DNA from: Cornus controversa
Lineage: Eukaryota; Streptophyta; Magnoliopsida; Cornales; Cornaceae
Direction: 5' to 3'
NCBI GenBank assembly: GCA_026545225.1
Contig: CM048847.1
Location: forward strand, 4,960,001-5,024,000
Length of the DNA: 64,000 bases
The position numbers and the translations under genes were made by a program. Below, piece by piece: positions 31,533 to 43,380 of the stretch; the first letter of the stretch is position 1; each line of letters begins with the position of its first letter. The notes under the pieces are model-generated. The model had not been told where the DNA came from. It made no database searches and was given only the letters and a program-made list of their open reading frames with translations.

Positions 31533-31850
31533 TTCGACTTCTTCTTTCAAAGAAGTCGACTTTTTTGTCCAGTAGCTTTTAGAGCTTTCTGGGAAGGCAA
31601 GATAGTCGACTTTCCCTTTTGGGACAGAAGACTATCTTGCTGCTCTAGAAACCTCATTTTTGAAAAAATTAGCATTTTACATTTTCTGGGAGGGAAAGAT
31701 AGTCGACTTCCCTTGTTGGGACAGAAGACTATCTTGCTGCTCTAGAAACCTCATTTTTTGGAAATCAGCGTTTTTCACTTTCTAGGAGGGAAAGAAAGTC
31801 GACTGTTTATTTTTGGGCATTTCTGGAAGGGTAAGACAGAAGACTATCTT
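31533..31850 (+). repeat. GATAGTC...GACTATC hairpin repeats in LTR-C
   Basis: Perfect 9-bp stems are AAGATAGTC (31599-31607)/GACTATCTT (31630-31638) and 31696-31704/31727-31735. A related unit at 31533-31560 has TCGACTTCTT/AAGAAGTCGA, and a decayed unit ends near 31850. Unit period is about 97 bp. The following sequence TTTCCAATGGTGTAAGTTT matches the sequence beyond the palindrome arrays of B and D, so this array sits at the homologous place. Confidence 0.85.
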
Positions 31851-32113
31851 ACTGCTCCAGATTTTCAAAAATTTTGAATTAGGCATAACTTGGTTGTTCC
31901 AAACCCGAATCAAGAAATTCTTTTTTTGAATTTGATTCTTTTTGAACCCTCTTTCCAATGGTGTAAGTTTCAAGTTCAAATTTCATGCACATATAGAGTT
32001 AAGTTCTGAAACTTGTTATTAGAGTATGATATCAAGGAATGGCAGTGATTAGGGCGTGGATGATTAGCTTAGGTCATCTCTAGTTTTTGGGAGAAGGAAA
32101 CCAGGGCATGACA

Positions 32114-32220
32114 ACATGGTATTAGAGAATTGTACTTTATAGAGGGTAAAAAGGGTCCATTGGGACTAATGGACGGGTTAACCTCCGGTTTCCCGGGAGT
32201 CGGGGAATCGGGGCGTTACA
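32114..32220 (+). other. Junction of a degenerate PBS with the end of an LTR-B-type LTR
   Basis: A PBS-like TGGTATTAGAG (32117-32127) is followed after about 25 bp by GGGTCCATTGGGACTAATGG and the rest of an LTR-B-like end to GGGCGTTACA (32220). The last part matches 26694-26765. Two LTR ends and two PBS therefore stand in series, about 107 bp apart, which points to recombination between related elements. Confidence 0.8.
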
Positions 32221-32223
32221 GAA

Positions 32224-32241
32224 TGGTATCAGAGCTCTAGG
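32224..32241 (+). other. Primer binding site next to element C gag
   Basis: TGGTATCAGAGC starts three bases after GGGCGTTACA, followed by one TAGGTTAGAATATCTA motif. Confidence 0.88.
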
Positions 32242-32477
32242 TTAGAATATCTAGGGGCGACGGGTGATGGTTACATCACGTGTGAATTGAGAAGGTTGGA
32301 TTCACATGAAGGTTTAGACCTTAAGTGGAAATTACTTATGTGGAACTTGAATTATGCATACGCTTTCTTGGCATACTTTTGTGGATTGAATTGACTTGGC
32401 ATGGTAAGCATGATGAAAATGATATAAGAAGTGTAAACTCCTTGGTTCTAAATTTTTCTTGTTGTGCGTATAGCAAA
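32242..32477 (+). other. Untranslated leader of element C
   Basis: It is similar to the leader of element B. No independent gene is seen. Confidence 0.6.
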
Positions 32478-33317
32478 ATGCCTCCAAGAAGAGCGCGAGA
32501 CATAGGCGCTGATGCTCCTCAGGAGCCAAATGATGGAATGCAGTTTATGCGTGATATGGCAGACACTATGAGGCGGATGGCTAGGGAAGCCAGAGAAGAG
32601 GAGGTTCAGGCATTGCCTAGGGTTGCCTTGAGTCGCCAAATGGTAGTGATGAAAGAATATGTAAAATTTAAGCCGCCTACTTTTGATGGTGCACGTGACC
32701 CACTAGTGGCTGAGGGTTGGATAGATCAGACCCATAAACTCATGGTTGCTCCTGCAATCGATGAGGATTTAAAAGTGGGAATAGCGGCGCTTCACTTGCA
32801 AGGGGAAGCGGATCGGTGGTGGCAGTTCATCAGAAATACCCATGACATTGAGACGATGGACTGGGAAACCTTTAAGGGTTTATTCTTCAATAAGTTCTTT
32901 CCAACTTCAGTGAGAGACAGGATGAGGCAAGAGTTCATAGACTTAATCCAAGGGGACTTAGACGTGATGGGGTACGAGACCAAATTCACGTCATTGGCTC
33001 GCTTTGCCCCGGAGATGGTAGCTAATGAAGAGCTAAAGGTGAAAAAGTTTGTGAAGGGATTGAAAACCTCTATCAGAAAGAGGGTGTCCATTTTGGGTTT
33101 GAGGACCTATGGTGAGGTGGTTGACAGAGCCTTAGTGGCTGAGGAAGATGACAGAGACACCCAAAGAATATGGGAGTCTAAACAGCAAGCGAAGAGTGCG
33201 GGGGCATCTTCGGGTAACCAAGGACGGAAGAGGAACAGAGAGGGCAAGTCAGGTTTTAGGGTACAGCAACAAGCTCACTCGGTATCTTCAATGGCCTTAC
33301 CTACCGGATCCTTATGA
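32478..33317 (+). pseudogene. gag of element C (279 codons, ended by an in-frame TGA)
   Basis: The start Met-Pro-Pro-Arg-Arg-Ala-Arg-Asp was chosen by similarity to B and D; the open frame extends further upstream into the leader. The capsid-like region is intact (RWWQFI, GYETKFTSLARFA). A TGA at 33315-33317 replaces a CGA codon of element B, just before the two zinc knuckles, which are encoded immediately after it in the same frame. The product as it stands would lack the RNA-binding knuckles. Confidence 0.88.
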
Positions 33318-36300
33318 TCTTCGGTGGTGTGCTTTAATTGCCAACAGGTTGGCCATTTTAGCAGGGATTGCCCACAAGGATATGCAGTGACATCAAGACC
33401 CGCAAGGACAGTAAGGGAAAAGGTGTGCTTCTATTGTAAGCAGCCCGGACACTTGAGGCCTAACTGCCCACAGAGGCAGGGGACGCAGAGTGGCGCAGGG
33501 TCTCAGCAGAGGGCTGGGCAGACAGCTACAGTTCAGTCTGGCTTTAGGGCACTACCGTCACCTCAGCCAGCACAGTCAGCTCAGGGATCTCGAGTAGCGA
33601 GGGGTCCTACGCCTGCTTCTAATCAGCAGTCAGGGTTACAGGGGACTGGTCAGCAGTCACGGGGCCATGTGTTCACGCTTGCTCCGGCAGAGGACATACC
33701 GGGACCGTCAGTGGTCAGAGGTATTTTCCTGGTTTCTAGCTCGTGGGCTAGGGTGTTGGTAGATTCAGGTGCATCGCATTCATTCATATCTGTTGCATTT
33801 GCTTGTGCCTTGGGGCTGAGGGTGTCATCACTGGAGTCACCATTGTCCATTGATACACCAGTTGGGGGTAGGGTTACCCTGGATAGAGTATGTCGGTCTT
33901 GCGAGATCGAGGTTGCTGGGCGTCGACTAGTGTTCGACTTTGTGTTGCTAGACATGACCACTTTTGATGTCATTCTAGGTATGGACTGGCTATATACATT
34001 TAGAGCCACGATTGATTGTCTCCGTAGGAGAGTGACAGTGTGCACACCTGAGGGTGATTGCTTTTACTTTGTGGGAGAGCGGGATGATTTCTATGTTCCA
34101 TCTCTGATTAGTTCCGGTATACGGGACGGGGTTGGGTATTTCCTAGCTAGCTTATTAGCCGAGGAGGAGATTATAACTAGTGGAGGATTTCTACCAGTGG
34201 TTAGTGAGTTTGTGGATGTGTTTTCGGAGAACTTGACAGAGTTACCTCCAACAAGAGATGTTGTGTTTAGCATTGATCTTGCTCCAGGTACCGCACCTAT
34301 CTCTATGGCACCATACTGGATGGCGCCGACTGAATTGAAAGAGTTGAAAAATCAGTTGCAAGGATTGTTGGATAAGGGATTTGTACGACCTAGTACATCA
34401 CCTTGGGGAGCTCCGATCCTGTTTGCTAAAAAGAAGGATGGATCTTTACGGTTATGCATAGACTACCGTAAGTTGAACCAAGCAACGATTAAGAACAAGT
34501 ATCCTTTGCCAAGGATAGATGACTTATTTGATCAACTTAAGGGTTCGACTTGTTTTTCAAAGATCGACTTGAGGTCGGGGTATTACCAGTTGAGGGTGAA
34601 GGACGAGGACATTCCGAAGACAGCCTTTCGGACTAGATATGGCCACTATGAGTTCCTAGTGATGCCATTTGGATTGACGAACGCACCGGCAGCATTCATG
34701 GATTTGATGAACCGGATATTCAGGGTGTACTTGGATAGGTTTGTGGTGGTCTTCGTGGATGACATCCTTGTGTATTCTTCTTCTATGGAGGAGCATGAGA
34801 TCCACTTGAGGACAGTGTTGCAGATTCTAAGAGAACACCGTTTGTATGCCAAATTTGAAAAATGTGAATTTTGGCTAACGGAGGTGAAATTCCTCGGACA
34901 CGTGGTGTCGAAAGGAGGAGTATCAATAGACCCTTCTAAGATTGAAGCGGTAATGAATTGGGAGAGGCCTAAGAATGTATTCGAGATATGTAGCTTCTTG
35001 GGATTGGCAGGATATTATCGACGCTTTGTGAAAGACTTTTCGAAGTTAGCGGCAGCGATGACCAAGCTGACTCGTAAAGGAGTTAAGTTTGAGTGGAATG
35101 AGGCTTGCGAGCATTCCTTTATGGAATTGAGGCATAGATTGACTAGTGCTCCGATCTTGATTATCCCCGAGCGCGGTTTGGGTTATGTCATTTATTGTGA
35201 CGCTTCCCGGGATGGTTTGGGATGTGTGTTGATACAAACTGAGAGGGTTGTTGCATATGGTTCCCGACAGTTGAAGATCCAAGAGCAGAATTACCCGACT
35301 CATGACTTGGAGTTGGCGGCGGTAATTTTTGCTTTGAAAACGTGGAGGCATTATCTCTACGGAGAGAAGTTTGAGGTTTTCTCCGATCATAAGAGTTTGA
35401 AGTACCTTTTTACACAAAAGGACTTGAATATGAGACAGAGAAGATGGGTAGAATACATGGAAGACTACAACTTTGATCTTCAGTATCACCCGGGGAAGGC
35501 TAATGTGGTTGCCGATGCATTGAGCAGGAAACCACATGGCACTTTGGCTAGCATTGCTATTCATGAGTGGAAGATGATGGAAGATATCTCAGGAATGGGA
35601 TTGTACTTCAGTGAGAATGATGGACAGGCCACTTTGTTCACACTCATAGCGCAACCAACTCTAGTGAGTAGGGTTATTGAGGAACAAAGGCATGACACAG
35701 AGTTAGAGAGCATTCGCACTCGGATTACGGGTGACGAAGTAGTGGAGGATTGGGTTATCCATTCAGACGGAGGTCTGAGGTTCAGAGGCAGAATGGTTAT
35801 TCCGTTGGCTTGTAGGGATGAGATTTTGAGGGAGTTTCATAGCTCCAGACTTGCAGTACATCCCGGTGGTACCAAGATGTACCACAACCTTCGTAGACAG
35901 TATTGGTGGAAGGGCATGAAAAAGGACGTCGCACGATTTGTGGCGAGGTGCCTCACTTGTCAACAAGTGAAGGCCGAGCATCAGAGACCGGCAGGTTTGT
36001 TATAGCCTTTACTGGTAGCTATGTGGAATTGGGAACACGTCACTATGGATTTTGTGACGGGGTTACCTAGGACGAGGAAGAGTCACGACGTGGTATGGGT
36101 CATTGTGGACAGATTGACCAAGGTGGCTCATTTCCTTCCAATTCGAGTGACAGATGATGTGGATACTCTTAGCCGGTTGTATATTGATCAGATTTTGAGA
36201 CTACACGGAGTGCCAGTTTCCATTGTATCTGATAGAGATCCGAGATTCACGTCACGGTTTTGGCAGAGTTTTCAGGCTGCACTTGATACGGACCTCCATT

Positions 36301-37088
36301 TTAGTACGGCTTTCCATCCTCAGACAGATGGTCAGTCAGAGCGTACTATACAGATCTTGGAGGATATGCTTAGAGCATGTGCGCTTGATTTTCGAGGCAG
36401 TTGGGAGGATCACCTTCCATTGGTGGAGTTTGCATACAATAATAGCTACCAAGCTAGTATTGAGATGGCTCCATATGAGGCTTTGTACGGCAGACCTTGT
36501 AGGTCACCAGTTTGTTGGACAGAGGTCGGTGAGACAGTGGCTTTGGGGCCAGATATAGTCAGAGAGACTACAGAAAAGATTAAGATCATACGACAACGTT
36601 TACTTACGGCTCAAAGTCGTCAGAAAAGCTATGCCGATAGAAGGCGGAGGCCTTTAACATTTGAGGTGGGGGACCATGTCTTCTTGAAGGTCTCTCCACG
36701 ACGGGGTTTGATCAGGTTTGGGCGTAGCGGGAAACTAACCCCACGGTTTATCGGTCCATTCGAGATATTGGATCGTGTGGGTGAGGTTGCATAATGCTTG
36801 GCATTGCCTCCGCAGTTGTCAAGCGTGCACAATACTTTTCACGTTTCGATGCTGAGAAAGTATGAACCGGATCCCTCACATGTGTTATATTGGACAGATC
36901 TTGAGGTGGAGGAGGACGTGTCTTACGAGGAGAGACCGATACAGGTTTTGGATGCTAGGGACCAAGTGCTTCGGGGCAAGACCATTCCATTGGTTAAAGT
37001 CCTTTGGAGGCATCACGGAGTCGAGGAGGCTACGTGGGAGCGAGAACAAGAAGTCCGCTCAAAATATCCCGAGTTGTTTACTACTTGA
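33318..37088 (+). pseudogene. Full-length pol of element C with two in-frame stops
   Basis: One frame, in phase with gag, covers zinc knuckles (33330-33470), protease (Asp-Ser-Gly at about 33762), RT with Phe-Val-Asp-Asp (about 34755), RNase H, integrase (HHCC; D, D, E at MDFVTG, SDRD and QSERT) and chromodomain to 37088. Gag to pol is 1537 codons with no frameshift. Stops are TAG at 36003-36005 (CAG in element D), between the integrase zinc-binding domain and catalytic core, and TAA at 36792-36794, before the chromodomain. Catalytic residues are otherwise present. It is a dead but complete Tekay-like polyprotein gene. Confidence 0.92.
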
Positions 37089-37122
37089 GGTATGTCTCTA
37101 ATTTCGAGGACGAAATTCCTCT

Positions 37123-37135
37123 AAGGTGGGGAGGT
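37123..37135 (+). other. Polypurine tract of element C
   Basis: AAGGTGGGGAGGT lies directly before the 3' LTR start TGTAACGACTC. Confidence 0.88.
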
Positions 37136-37303
37136 TGTAACGACTCAAATTTTTTTCGAATTATGATTAAGTTAAATGAGTTTTTAGGCATGATTAATTT
37201 TTTTATGACATGCTTAGTAGAATTAAATGACCTTTTTGTGTTTTCGGTTATGGGTATGGGACCGGAATGGGTTCGGGTAACCGGAGGGAATAACTGCCAA
37301 CTC
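37136..37303 (+). repeat. Truncated 3' LTR-C (168 bp)
   Basis: It matches 29335-29508, with a few small indels, up to AACTGCCAACTC. It then stops abruptly and satellite begins. The remaining 2.6 kb of the LTR is lost. Confidence 0.9.
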
Positions 37304-40300
37304 GACCGCCTAGACATCCAATTGTACCACAATCAGAATTTGACGTTGCATGTTGCCTAAATCGACCGCCTAGACATCCAAAAGACACAACGAGCATGCC
37401 AGTCCAATCTTCATCTTGTTTGTTCGAGTTGTTTAGATTCGAGAAGAGCAATTCATCGTAGAAATCGTTCATTATCGCAATCGTATCCTGGTTTGTCTCA
37501 GAATTGACTGTCTAGACATCCAAAAGAAATGAGCATGCAACAAGGATTTTAAATTAGTTTGATTTGAGTTCTTTTGTTTCGAAAAGTCCTATTCAAAGAG
37601 AAATCGTGCATTATCCCAATCGTATGGTGCTTTTGGCCAGAATCAACCGTTTGGACATCTGAAATAAATGGGCGTGGCAACAACAATTTTAAACAAGTTT
37701 CGTTTGAGTTGTTTTGTTTCAAAACTTCAAATTGCTAGAGTAATCGTGCCACAATTAGAATTTGGCATTGCTTTTTGCCAAATTTGACCACCTAAACATT
37801 CAAAATAAACAACGAGCATACTGATCCAATCTTCATCACGTTTTGTTAGGTTATTCTTATTCGAAAAGAGCAATTCATAGTAGAAATCGTGTATTATCCC
37901 AATCGTATGGTGTTTTGTGCCAGAATCGACCGTCTTGACGTCAGAAAGAAATGTGCATGCAACATTAATTTCAAATTAGTGTCGCTTGAGTTGTTGTCTT
38001 TCAAAAAGTTCTATACCTAGAAAAATTATGCCACAATAAGAATCGTACGTTGTTGTTGCCAAATTCAATATTCTAGACATCCAAAAGACTCAACGATCAT
38101 GCCGATCCAATCTTTATCATGTTTTGTTTCTGTCATTTTGATTCAAAAATAGAAAGTCGTAGTAAAATCGTGCATGATCACAACTGTATCGTGCATTATG
38201 CCAGAATCGACCGTCTGGACATCAGAAAAGAAATGAGCATGGCAACATCGATTTTAAACTTGTTTATTTGAGTTGTTTTGTTTCAAAACGCTGAATTACT
38301 TGAGAAATTGTACCACAATCAGAATTAGACGTTGCATGTTGCCTAAATCGACCGCCTAGACGTCCAAAAGACACAACGAGCATGCCAGTCCAATATTCAT
38401 CATGTTTGTTCGTGTCGTTAAGATTCGAGAAGAGTAATTCATCATAGAAATCGTTCATTATCACAACCGTATCCTGCTTTGGCTCAGAATCGACTGTGTC
38501 GACATCCAAAAGAAATGAGAATACAACAATGATTTTAAATTACTTTCGTTTGAGTTCTTTTATTTCAAATAGTCCTATTCAAAGAGAAATCGTGCATTAT
38601 CCCAATCATATGGTGCTTTGGGCCAAAATCAGCTTTTTGGATATTAGAAATAAATGGGCGTGGCAACAACAATTTTAAACTACTTTCGTTCGAGTTGTTT
38701 TGTTTCAAAATTTAAATTCCTTGAGTAATCGTGCCACAATTAGAATTTGACGTTACTTTTTGACAAACTTGACGACCTAGACATCCAAAATACACAACGA
38801 GCATACTGATCCAAACTTTACCACATTTTGTTAGGGTTATTCTTATTCGAAAAGATGAATTCCTAGTATAAATCATGTATTATCCCGATCGTATGGTTTT
38901 TTGTGACAGAATCGACCGTCTTGACTTCAGAAAGAAACAAGCTCACAACAACAATTTGATATTAGTGTCGTTTGAGTTGTTTTCTTTCCAAAAGTTCTAT
39001 TCCTAGAAAATTGTGCCACAATAAGAATCGTACGTTGTTGTTGCCAAATTTAATATTATAGACATAGAAAATACTCAACGATCATGCCGATCCAATCTTC
39101 ATCATGTTTTCTTTCAGTCGTTTTGATCTGAAAATAGAAATTTGTAGTAAATCGTGCATTGTGCCAGAATCGAACGTCTGGACATCAGAAAAGAAATGAG
39201 CATGCCAACATCGATTTTAAACTTATTTTGTTTGAGTTGTTTTGTTTCAAAAAGTCAAATTACTTAAGAAATAGTACCACAATCAGAATTTGACGTTGCA
39301 TGTTGGCTAAATCGACCGCCTAAAAGTCCAAAAGACACAACGAGCATGCCAGTCCAATCTTCATCTTGTTTGTTCGAGTTGTTTAGATTCGAGAAGAGCA
39401 ATTCATCGTAGAAATCGTTCATTATCGCAATCGTATCCTGGTTTGTTTCAGAATTGACTGTCTAGAGATCCAAAAGAAATGAGCATGCAACAACGATTTT
39501 GAATTAGTTTCATTTGAGTTCTTTTGTTTCAAAACGTTCTATGCAAAGAGAAATCGTGCATTATCCCAATCGTATGGTGCTTTTGGCCAGAATCAACCGT
39601 TTGGACATCTGAAATAAATGGGCATGGCAACAACAATTTTAAACAAGTTTCGTTTGAGTTGTTTTGTTTCAAAACTTCAAATTGCTAGAGTAATCGTGCC
39701 ACAATTAGAATTTGGCATTGCTTTTTACCAAATTTGACCACCTAGACATCCAAAATACACAACGACCATACTGATCCAATCTTCATCACGTTTTGTTAGG
39801 TTATTCTTATTCGAAAAGAGCAATTCGTAGTAGAAATTGTGTATTATCCCAATCGTATGGTGTTTTGTGCCAGAATCGACCGTCTTGACGTCAGAAAGAA
39901 ACGAGCGTACAACATTAATTTCAAATTAGTGTCGCTTGAGTTGTTGTCTTTCAAAAAGTTCTATACCTAGAAAAATTGTGCCACAATAAGAATCGTACGT
40001 TGTTGTTGCCAAATTCAATATTCTAGACATCCAAAAGACTCAACAATCATGCCGATCCAATCTTCATCATGTTTTGTTTCTGTCATTTTTATTCAAAAAT
40101 AGAAAGTCGTAGTAAAATCGTGCATGATCACAACTGTATCGTGCATTATGCCAGAATCGACCGTCTGGACATCAGAAAAGAAATGAGCATGGCAACATCG
40201 ATTTTAAACTTGTTTTATTTGAGTTGTTTTGTTTCGAAACGCTGAATTACTTGAGAAATTGTACCACAATCAGAATTTGACGTTGCATGTTACCTAAATC

Positions 40301-40424
40301 GACCGCCTAGACGTCCAAAAGACACAACGAGCATGCGGGTCCAATCTTTATCATGTTTGTTCGAGTCGTTCAGATTCGAGAAGAGTAATTCATCATAGAA
40401 ATCGTTCATTATCACAACCGTATC

Positions 40425-41408
40425 CCGCTTTGGCTTAGAATCGACTGTGTCGACATCCAAAAGAAATGAGAATGCAACAACGATTTTAAATTAGTTTCGT
40501 TTGAGTTCTTTTATTTCAAATAGTCCTATTCAAAGAGAAATCGTGCATTATCCCAATCATATGGTGCTTTGGGCCAAAATCAGCTTTTTGGATATTAGAA
40601 ATAAATGGGCGTGGCAACAACAATTTTAAACTACTTTCGTTCGAGTTGTTTTGTTTCAAAATTTAAATTCCTTGAGTAATCGTGCCACAATTAGAATTTG
40701 ACTCTACTTTTTGACAAACTTGACGACCTAGACATCCAAAATACACAACGAGCATACTGATCCAATCTTTATCACGTTTTGTTAGGGTTATTCTTATTCG
40801 AAAAGAGGAATTCCTAGTAAAAATCATGTATTATCCCGATCGTATGGTTTTTTGTGCCAGAATCGACCGTCTTGACTTCAGAAAGAAACAAGCTCGCAAC
40901 AACAATTTGAAATTAGTGTCGTTTGAGTTGTTTTCTTTCCAAAAGTTCTATTCCTAGAAAATCGTGCCACAATAAGAATCGTACGTTGTTGGTTCCAAAT
41001 TTAATATTATAGACATACAAAATACTCAACGATCATGCCGATCCAATCTTCATCATGTTTTGTTTCAGTCATTTTGATCCGAAAATAGAAATTTGTAGTA
41101 AATCGTGCATGATCACAACTGGATCGTGCATTGTGCCAGAATCGAACGTCTGGACATCAGAAAAGAAATGAGAATGCTAACATCAATTTTAAACTTGTTT
41201 TATTTGCGTTGTTTTGTTTCAAAAAGTCAAATTACTTAAAAAATTGTACCACAATCAGAATTTGACGTTGCATGTTGCCTAAATCGACCGCCTAGACATC
41301 CAAAAGACACAACGAGCATGCCAGTCCAATCTTCATCTTGTTTTGTTAGGTTATTCTTATTCGAAAAGAGCAATTCGTAGTAGAAATTGTGTATTATCCC
41401 AATCGTAT
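40425..41408 (+). repeat. Array segment duplicated 2956 bp downstream (copy 1)
   Basis: It matches 43381-44364. Both copies contain the same unusual fused monomer, where CAATCTTCATCTTG of B' runs directly into TTTTGTTAGGTTATTC of E' (41337 and 44293). The shift is 21 monomers. Confidence 0.75.
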
Positions 41409-41429
41409 GGTGTTTTGTGCCAGAATCTA

Positions 41430-43380
41430 CCGTCTTGACGTCAAAAAGAAATGTGCATGCAACATTAATTTCAAATTAGTGTCGCTTGAGTTGTTGTCTT
41501 TCAAAAAGTTCTATACCTAGAAAAATTGTGCCACAATAAGAATCGTACGTTGTTGTTGCCAAATTCAATATTCTAGACATCCAAAAGACTCAACGATCAT
41601 GCCGATCCAATCTTCATCATGTTCTGTTTCTGTCATTTTGATTCAAAAATAGAAAGTCGAAGTAAACTCGTGCATGATCACAACTGTATCGTGCATTATG
41701 CCAGAATCGACCGTCTGGACATCAGAAAAGAAATGAGCATGGCAACATCGATTTTAAACTTGTTTTATTTGAGTTGTTTTGTTTCGAAACGCTGAATTAC
41801 TTGAGAAATTGTACCACAATCAGAATTTGACGTTGCATGTTGCCTAAATCGACCGCCTAGACGTCCAAAAGACACAACGAGCATGCGGGTCCAATCTTTA
41901 TCATGTTTGTTCGAGTCGTTCAGATTCGAGAAGAGTAATTCATCATAGAAATCGTTCATTATCACAACCGTATCATGCTTTGGCTCAGAATCGACTGTGT
42001 CGACATCTAAAAGAAATGAGAATACAACAACGATTTTAAATTAGTTACGTTTGAGTTCTTTTATTTTAAATAGTCCTATTCAAAGAGAAATCGTGCATTA
42101 TCCCAGTCATATGGTGCTTTGGGCCAAAATCAGCTTTTTGGATATAAAAAATAAATGGGCGTGGCAACAACAATTTTAAACTAGTTTCGTTCGAGTTGTT
42201 TTGTTTCAAAATTTAAATTCCTTGAGTAATCGTGCCACAATTAGAATTTGACGTTACTTTTTGACAAACTTGATGACCTAGCATCCAAAATACACAACGA
42301 GCATACAAATCCAATCTTTATCACGTTTTTTTAGGGTTATTCTTATTTGAAAAGAGCAATTCCTAGTAGAAATCGTGTATTATCCCGATCGTATGGTTTT
42401 TTGTGCCAGAATCGACCGTCTTGACGTCAGAAAGAAACGAGCATGCAACAACGATTTTAAATTAGTTTCGTTTGAGTTCTTTTATTTCAAACAAGCCTAT
42501 TCAAAGAGAAATCGTGCATTATCCCAATCGTATGTTGCTTTGGGCCTGAATCAACCGTTTGGACATCAGAAATAAATGAGGGTGGCAACAACAATTTTAA
42601 ACTAGTTTCGTTTGAGTTGTTTTGTTTCAAAACTTCAAATTGCTAGAGTAATCATGCCACAATTAGAATTTGGCATTGCTTTTTGCCAAATTTGACCAGC
42701 TAGACATCCAAAATACACAACGAGCATCTTGATCAAATCTTCATCACGTTTTGTTAGGGTTATTCTTATTCGAAAAGAGCAATTCATAGTAGAAATCGTG
42801 TATTATCCCAATCGTATGGTGTTTTGTGCCAGAATCGACCGTCTTGACGTCAGAAAGAAACGAGCGTACAACATTAATTTCAAATTAGTGTCGCTTGAGT
42901 TGTTGTCTTTCAAAAAGTTCTATACCTAGAAAAATTGTGCCACAATAGGAATCGTACGTTGTTGTTGCCAAATTCAATATTCTAGACATCCAAAAGACTC
43001 AACAATCATGCCGATCCAATCTTCATCATGTTTTGTTTCTGTCATTTTTATTCAAAAATAGAAAGTCGTAGTAAAATCGTGCATGATCACAACTGTATCG
43101 TGCATTATGCCAGAATCGACCGTCTGGACATCAGAAAAGAAATGAGCATGGCAACATCGATTTTAAACTTGTTTTATTTGAGTTGTTTTGTTTCGAAACG
43201 CTGAATTACTTGAGAAATTGTACCACAATCAGAATTTGACGTTGCATGTTGCCTAAATCGACCGCCTAGACGTCCAAAAGACACAACGAGCATGTCAGTC
43301 CAATATTCATCATGTTTGTTCGTGTCGTTAAGATTCGAGAAGAGTAATTCATCATAGAAATCGTTCATCATCACAACCGT
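41430..43380 (+). repeat. Array segment duplicated 3944 bp downstream (copy 1)
   Basis: It matches about 45374-47324, including the rare CAATAGGAATCG variant (42943 and 46887) and CGAGCATCTTGATCAAATC. The shift is 28 monomers, which is two 14-mers. Confidence 0.75.

Larger units (their letters stand above)
29335..32113 (+). repeat. LTR-C, complete (about 2779 bp)
   Basis: It starts TGTAACGACTC and ends GGGCATGACA, followed by ACA and a degenerate PBS (TGGTATTAGAG, 32117-32127). Its start matches the 3' LTR stub at 37136. It contains a candidate promoter (29660-29775), a candidate intron (29940-31035), a hairpin array (30511-30725) and a second hairpin set (31533-31850). It interrupts LTR-B at 29334/29335. 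Confidence 0.85.

Noticed and set aside
42465-42482. CENP-B-box-like match in the monomers (TTTCGTTTGAGTTGTTT)
   Set aside because: Only the TTCG and central A agree; the CGGG half is TGTT. A partial match of this kind is expected by chance in a repeated sequence.
42375-42575. 66-codon plus-strand frame repeated at 46319, 49700, 56038 and 61389
   Set aside because: Same explanation: an open stretch in a homogenised satellite.
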